Below, piece by piece: positions 7,462 through 10,238 of a stretch of DNA of 10,238 nt. The DNA comes from Thermoactinomycetaceae bacterium (GTDB lineage Bacteria > Bacillota > Bacilli > Thermoactinomycetales > Thermoactinomycetaceae), in the NCBI GenBank assembly GCA_025449475.1, contig JANWJM010000052.1, positions 1 through 10,238 of the forward strand, given 5' to 3'. The notes under the pieces are model-generated. The model made no database searches and was not told the origin of the DNA. It saw only the letters and a list, made by a program, of their open reading frames with translations. Made by a program: the position numbers and the translations under genes. Position 1 is the first letter of the stretch; every line of letters begins with the position of its first letter.

Positions 7462-7476
7462 GCTCTGGGGCAGAGC
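7462..7476 (-). promoter_or_regulatory. Small perfect hairpin beside the panB ribosome binding site
   Basis: On the minus strand GCTCTG-CCC-CAGAGC forms a perfect 6-bp stem with a three-base loop. It lies between the terminator U-tract and AAAAGGGGG, the panB ribosome binding site. It has no U-tract, so it is not itself a terminator. Its C-rich loop could pair with the G-rich ribosome binding site. Its arms also match those of the second pan hairpin. Confidence 0.5.
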
Positions 7477-7477
7477 C

Positions 7478-7515
7478 AAAAAAGAAAAAACGTCACACTG
7501 CGGGAAGAGTGACGT
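7478..7515 (-). terminator. Intrinsic terminator in the panB leader (attenuator)
   Basis: On the minus strand ACGTCAC (7515-7509) pairs with GTGACGT (7496-7490) around a 12-base loop, and two further pairs are possible inside the loop. A T6-C-T6 tract (7490-7478) follows. Reading right to left it comes after the two pan hairpins and ends about 30 bases before the panB start. No promoter fits between it and panB, so pan operon transcripts must read through it. It could also end transcripts coming from birA. The other strand has no T-tract, so the direction is clear. Confidence 0.85.
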
Positions 7516-7532
7516 AGTAATCTCTCTTTTTT

Positions 7533-7621
7533 CAGTCTCTGTCCCACAGGATCAGAGCATGTGATGTTGGATTTTTTCAATGATAACTTTGAAAGTGCGG
7601 TTCCATTGGATACCACCTTTC
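7533..7621 (-). promoter_or_regulatory. pan RNA motif, two tandem hairpins in the panBCD leader
   Basis: Hairpin 1 (7621-7591) begins with GAAAG pairing to CTTTC and has a 13-bp stem closed by TCC-AAT-GGA. It has exactly two bulges, both A: A7611 on the 5' side three pairs below the loop, and A7596 on the 3' side five pairs further down. Hairpin 2 (7561-7533) repeats the design: TCC-TGTG-GGA at the tip, bulged A7552, five pairs (CTCTG with CAGAG), then bulged A7536, with a short basal extension containing one extra bulged T. Paired hairpins with two conserved bulged adenosines upstream of pantothenate genes are, from memory, the definition of the pan RNA motif, which is also reported upstream of the B. 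subtilis pan genes. The ligand is not known to me. Position directly before panB and the downstream terminator support a cis-regulatory role. Confidence 0.85.
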
Positions 7622-7627
7622 TCCATA

Positions 7628-7656
7628 ATCATACTTGAAAAGAAAGCTCTTGAAAA
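7628..7656 (-). promoter_or_regulatory. Candidate sigma-A promoter for panBCD
   Basis: On the minus strand TTTTCA (7656-7651) and TATGAT (7633-7628) are separated by 17 bases. The -10 matches five of six consensus bases and the -35 four of six. Initiation about seven bases downstream would fall at 7621, the first base of pan hairpin 1. The site lies just after the birA stop codon, so panBCD could be transcribed independently of birA. Confidence 0.45.
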
Positions 7657-7664
7657 GATCTTGA

Positions 7665-8633
7665 TTAACATTCAATATCAGCAGAATAAATCTCTTTTAT
7701 ACCTGTATTCGTTTCCAAAATCAACGCCCCTAAATGATTCATCCCTTGCACAACACCTGTCACTTTTCCTTTTGGGGTTCGAGCCGTAATATTTTTCCCT
7801 ACTATCTGCGTTAATTGTTCCCAGTTTTGTTTGATAGGTTGAAAGCCTTGTCTCAAATAAAGCCGATACCATCGTTCCCATTCCTCAAGAATCACCGCCA
7901 AGAGAGCAGCACGACGAATCGGTCTTCCCCACTCTCTTGAAAGAGAGGTAATGGCTTTGTTTACATGACTTAAATGATCCGTCCGATGAACATTGATCCC
8001 TACACCGACGACTAAATAATCCAGTTGATCCTGTTCCCCTTTTAATTCTGTGAGAATCCCACATATTTTCTTCCCCTTGATCAATAAATCATTGGGCCAT
8101 TTCAATTGGAGCGGCAATTTAGTATACTTCCAAATCGCTTTGTAGATCGCAAACGAAGAAAGAATCGTGATATGAGAAGCCTCATTAATCGAGATTGATG
8201 GACGCAAGATCAAGCTTGTCCAAATCCCTTGTTTCGAAGGTGAAAACCAACGATTTCCCAAACGTCCTTTGCCCGCAGTCTGTTCTTCGGCAATGACCAG
8301 GGCTCCCTCTTTCGCTCCTTCTTTGGCCCACTGATGGGCAATCGTTTGTGTTGTTGGTACAGATTTGAAATATCGAACCTCCCGACCAAACGTGGGTGCT
8401 TTTAAATAAACCATCAATTCTTCGGGCTCCACCAGATCAGGACGTTCGACCAATCGATATCCTCTTCGTGAACGAGCTTCGATGATATAGCCTTTTCTTT
8501 TTAATTCCTGAATATGCTTCCATATCGCGGCTCGACTACAACCCAACCGCTTACTGATTTCTTCTCCCGATAAAAAACTTGTTTGATTCTCAATCAATAG
8601 TCGAATCAACTGTGTTCGAATGTTTTGCTGCAA
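7665..8633 (-). CDS. birA: Bifunctional biotin-protein ligase and biotin-operon repressor
   Basis: Activates biotin to biotinyl-AMP and attaches it to acceptor carboxylases. With its DNA-binding domain it can also repress biotin genes. The 322-residue protein has an N-terminal winged helix-turn-helix (LSGEEISKRLGCSRAAIWKH, 21-40). The catalytic domain follows with GKGRLGNRW (121-129), the biotinyl-AMP loop, and KWPNDLLI (178-185), whose Lys178 corresponds to the biotin-contacting lysine. A small C-terminal SH3-like domain ends in IYSADIE. It is therefore a class II enzyme like B. subtilis BirA. The start is TTG 8633, with AAGAAGG about eight bases upstream; no nearer ATG keeps the N-terminus. 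It overlaps the end of cca by 44 bp, so translation is probably coupled. No biotin operator was found in the window. Confidence 0.95.
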   Translation of the reverse strand: MQQNIRTQLIRLLIENQTSFLSGEEISKRLGCSRAAIWKHIQELKRKGYIIEARSRRGYRLVERPDLVEPEELMVYLKAPTFGREVRYFKSVPTTQTIAHQWAKEGAKEGALVIAEEQTAGKGRLGNRWFSPSKQGIWTSLILRPSISINEASHITILSSFAIYKAIWKYTKLPLQLKWPNDLLIKGKKICGILTELKGEQDQLDYLVVGVGINVHRTDHLSHVNKAITSLSREWGRPIRRAALLAVILEEWERWYRLYLRQGFQPIKQNWEQLTQIVGKNITARTPKGKVTGVVQGMNHLGALILETNTGIKEIYSADIEC

Positions 8634-9837
8634 ATTGACTACCTTCTTCTAATAAGATTTCTTTTTGATTTGGTATTTCACCTAAAGCAACGCGAACCAA
8701 CAAATGATTGAACGTTTCACGCATCCATGGTCCTGCTTTTCGGTTCGTGTATTGAAGTAAATCTTTCCCATCCAGTGACAGCTCAGCAATCGACCTAGCT
8801 GGCATCGACTCCCAAACTTCTCGCATCACTTGCTCCATGGAAGAATACGGTTTCCGTAAATGGATCAGCTCCATCAACTGATAAGCACGGTATGTGGTCT
8901 GAAATCCATATTGCAATAGATAAAGTTTCAACGGTTTTTCATTGATGCTACCATGCCAGTTCAAACCCAATCGATAGCAGTTCCAAATATTTGACGTATC
9001 CACTTTTGATAGTGTTAATTTTCTGCATACTGATCGGACTTCCTGTTCCGCAATATGACCTAAATATAAAAGGTATGACCAAGAAACAATTCGATCACGC
9101 ACCCAATCAAATGCTTCGATCCACTGATCGCTCACTCTTTTCCAGAACCCATCCTTAAATACCGGCAAATGGGCCCACAAATCGTGTTCCCAAAGCACTT
9201 TTAAACCCCTTGCTGGAGTGCGTGAGCCCCATATTTTCTCCACTTCAGCCACAATCCGTTCGATCGCTAAATGTTGCACACGATCTTTAAGCGAATGCAT
9301 CGCCTCGCTGACCCTCTCATCCAACGCAAAACCAAATTGTGCCACAAAACGTGCTGCACGAACCATTCGCAATGCATCTTCGGAAAACCGCTGCCTCGGA
9401 TCACCGACACAGCGGATGCGACGATCCTGAATATCTTTTCGCCCACCAAAGGGATCCACAATGGTACCAAAACGATCTTGCGCCATAGCATTCATCGTAA
9501 AATCTCGACGCGACAAATCCGTCTCTAATTGAGAAACAAATGTTACAGATGTGGGGCGTCGGTAATCCGTATACTCCGCTTCTTCACGAAACGTTGTCAC
9601 TTCAAAAGGAATCTTTTGCTCAAACACCGTTACAGTTCCATGTTTGATTCCTGTTGGAAGCGTACGCTCAAAGATCTGTTGAATCTCCTCTGGAAGAGCA
9701 TTGGTACAGATATCATAATCTTTCGGTTCCAAATCCAACAAAAGATCGCGCACACATCCTCCCACTAAATAAGCTTCATATCCCGCCTGTTCAATCCGTT
9801 CAAGAACGCGAAGAGCAGCTCGCCTTTTGTCGTTCAT
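8590..9837 (-). CDS. cca: CCA tRNA nucleotidyltransferase, class II
   Basis: Adds or repairs the 3' CCA end of tRNAs using CTP and ATP without a template. The 415-residue product has the class II head: YLVGGCVRDLLL (23-34), the two metal-binding aspartates in KDYDICTNA (Asp40 and Asp42), RRDFTMNA (110-117, ribose recognition) and EDALRMVRAARF (153-164, the nucleotide-selecting motif with Asp154 and Arg157). Helical neck, body and tail regions follow. Length and intact motifs suggest a single full CCA-adding enzyme rather than a split CC/A pair. I choose ATG 9837 because GGAGG (9846-9850) lies eight bases upstream; an in-frame ATG at 9855 would put that site inside the gene. It overlaps bshA by 38 bp at its start and birA by 44 bp at its end, a tight operon. 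Confidence 0.96.
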   Translation of the reverse strand: MNDKRRAALRVLERIEQAGYEAYLVGGCVRDLLLDLEPKDYDICTNALPEEIQQIFERTLPTGIKHGTVTVFEQKIPFEVTTFREEAEYTDYRRPTSVTFVSQLETDLSRRDFTMNAMAQDRFGTIVDPFGGRKDIQDRRIRCVGDPRQRFSEDALRMVRAARFVAQFGFALDERVSEAMHSLKDRVQHLAIERIVAEVEKIWGSRTPARGLKVLWEHDLWAHLPVFKDGFWKRVSDQWIEAFDWVRDRIVSWSYLLYLGHIAEQEVRSVCRKLTLSKVDTSNIWNCYRLGLNWHGSINEKPLKLYLLQYGFQTTYRAYQLMELIHLRKPYSSMEQVMREVWESMPARSIAELSLDGKDLLQYTNRKAGPWMRETFNHLLVRVALGEIPNQKEILLEEGSQFAAKHSNTVDSTID

Positions 9838-10238
9838 TGTTCGACCCTCCACCATTCAATAGCCGTCTATACAGGGATTCATATTGCCCCACAATGCGCC
9901 CTGCTGAAAACCGATACTTTACCCGTTCCAGCCCCCGAAGAGAAAAAATTCGATGCATGGTTTGATTTCGTAATATTCGCAAGGCATTATTTGCCATATC
10001 CATAACATCGCCAACAGGCGAAAGCAAACCCGTTTCGCCATGCGCGACCACTTCCGGTAAACCACCTGTATTGGAGCCGACTACTGGCACACCACATGCC
10101 ATCGCTTCAATGGCTACCAATCCAAAACTTTCTTTTTCAGAAGGGATTAATAATAAATCGGCCAATGAATACAATCGAGCAACCTCTTCTTGGATTCCTA
10201 AAAAAATCACCTTTGAAGCGATCCCTAACTTTTTGACA
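9800..10238 (-). CDS. bshA: BshA, bacillithiol-synthesis glycosyltransferase, C-terminal part
   Basis: The visible ~145 residues are the C-terminal half of a GT4-family glycosyltransferase; the N-terminal part lies beyond the right edge. BshA joins N-acetylglucosamine from UDP-GlcNAc to L-malate, the first step of bacillithiol synthesis. Seen here: a Rossmann-type donor-binding domain with VIFLGIQEEVARLYSLADLL, then PSEKESFGLVAIEAMACGVP with the conserved EX7E pattern (the Glu of KESFG and of IEAMA), VGSNTGGLPEVV and the GETGLLSPVGD segment. The assignment to BshA rather than another GT4 enzyme rests on similarity to B. subtilis BshA and on the following cca-birA-pan order, which is the same there. 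The last 38 bp overlap cca. Confidence 0.9.
   Translation of the reverse strand, partial: VKKLGIASKVIFLGIQEEVARLYSLADLLLIPSEKESFGLVAIEAMACGVPVVGSNTGGLPEVVAHGETGLLSPVGDVMDMANNALRILRNQTMHRIFSLRGLERVKYRFSAGRIVGQYESLYRRLLNGGGSNNERQKASCSSRS

Noticed and set aside
7446..7616. N-terminal extension of PanB from GTG 7616
   Set aside because: The stretch encodes no PanB-like sequence and contains the pan hairpins and a terminator; ATG 7445 has a good ribosome binding site.
7589..7625. T-box riboswitch, suggested by AAAGGTGGTA and TGGAACCGC in the panB leader
   Set aside because: These bases are the two arms of pan hairpin 1. The T-box bulge sequence is not intact, no Stem I or specifier loop is present, and the downstream gene is not tRNA- or aminoacylation-related.

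Overview
The window comes from a Gram-positive, Bacillales-type chromosome of moderate GC, probably a relative of Bacillus or the Thermoactinomycetaceae; the family cannot be fixed from sequence alone. The evidence is the gene order bshA-cca-birA-panB-panC-panD, known from Bacillus subtilis, together with purine-rich ribosome binding sites, some TTG and GTG starts, and a bacillithiol-synthesis gene. No rRNA, tRNA, CRISPR array, insertion sequence or phage gene was seen.

Layout, left to right. Positions 1-890 (minus strand) hold most of trxB, cut at its 3' end by the window edge. A divergent intergenic region leads to an APC/CAT-family amino acid permease (1160-2548, plus) and then a small membrane-anchored or secreted protein of unknown function (2689-3021, plus). 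The small gene overlaps tail to tail with ku, the bacterial non-homologous end-joining protein (3014-3796, minus). Ku is the second gene of a tight pair whose first gene encodes a TPR-repeat protein (3807-5186, minus). Everything further right is also on the minus strand. Read in the direction of transcription (right to left) it is bshA (partial), cca and birA, overlapping one another, then a regulatory leader, then panB-panC-panD closed by an intrinsic terminator at 5330-5354.

The most interesting part is the 176-nt stretch between the birA stop and the panB start region. It contains two tandem hairpins, each with a 5'-side bulged A next to UCC/GGA pairs and a second, 3'-side bulged A five pairs further down. 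This is the signature I recall for the 'pan' RNA motif, a conserved RNA structure upstream of pantothenate genes whose ligand and mechanism I know to be unresolved. The hairpins are followed by a strong intrinsic terminator with a U-tract, then a small perfect hairpin and the panB ribosome binding site. Only about 30 nt separate the terminator from the panB start, so panBCD must be transcribed through it, which points to control by transcription attenuation. A plausible promoter would start the RNA at the base of the first hairpin.

The panBCD genes encode three steps of pantothenate/beta-alanine synthesis, towards coenzyme A. BirA biotinylates carboxylases, Cca repairs tRNA 3' ends and BshA begins bacillithiol synthesis. 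TrxB handles thiol redox. The TPR-ku pair sits directly after panD, where B. subtilis carries dinG, and no ligD is present in the window.
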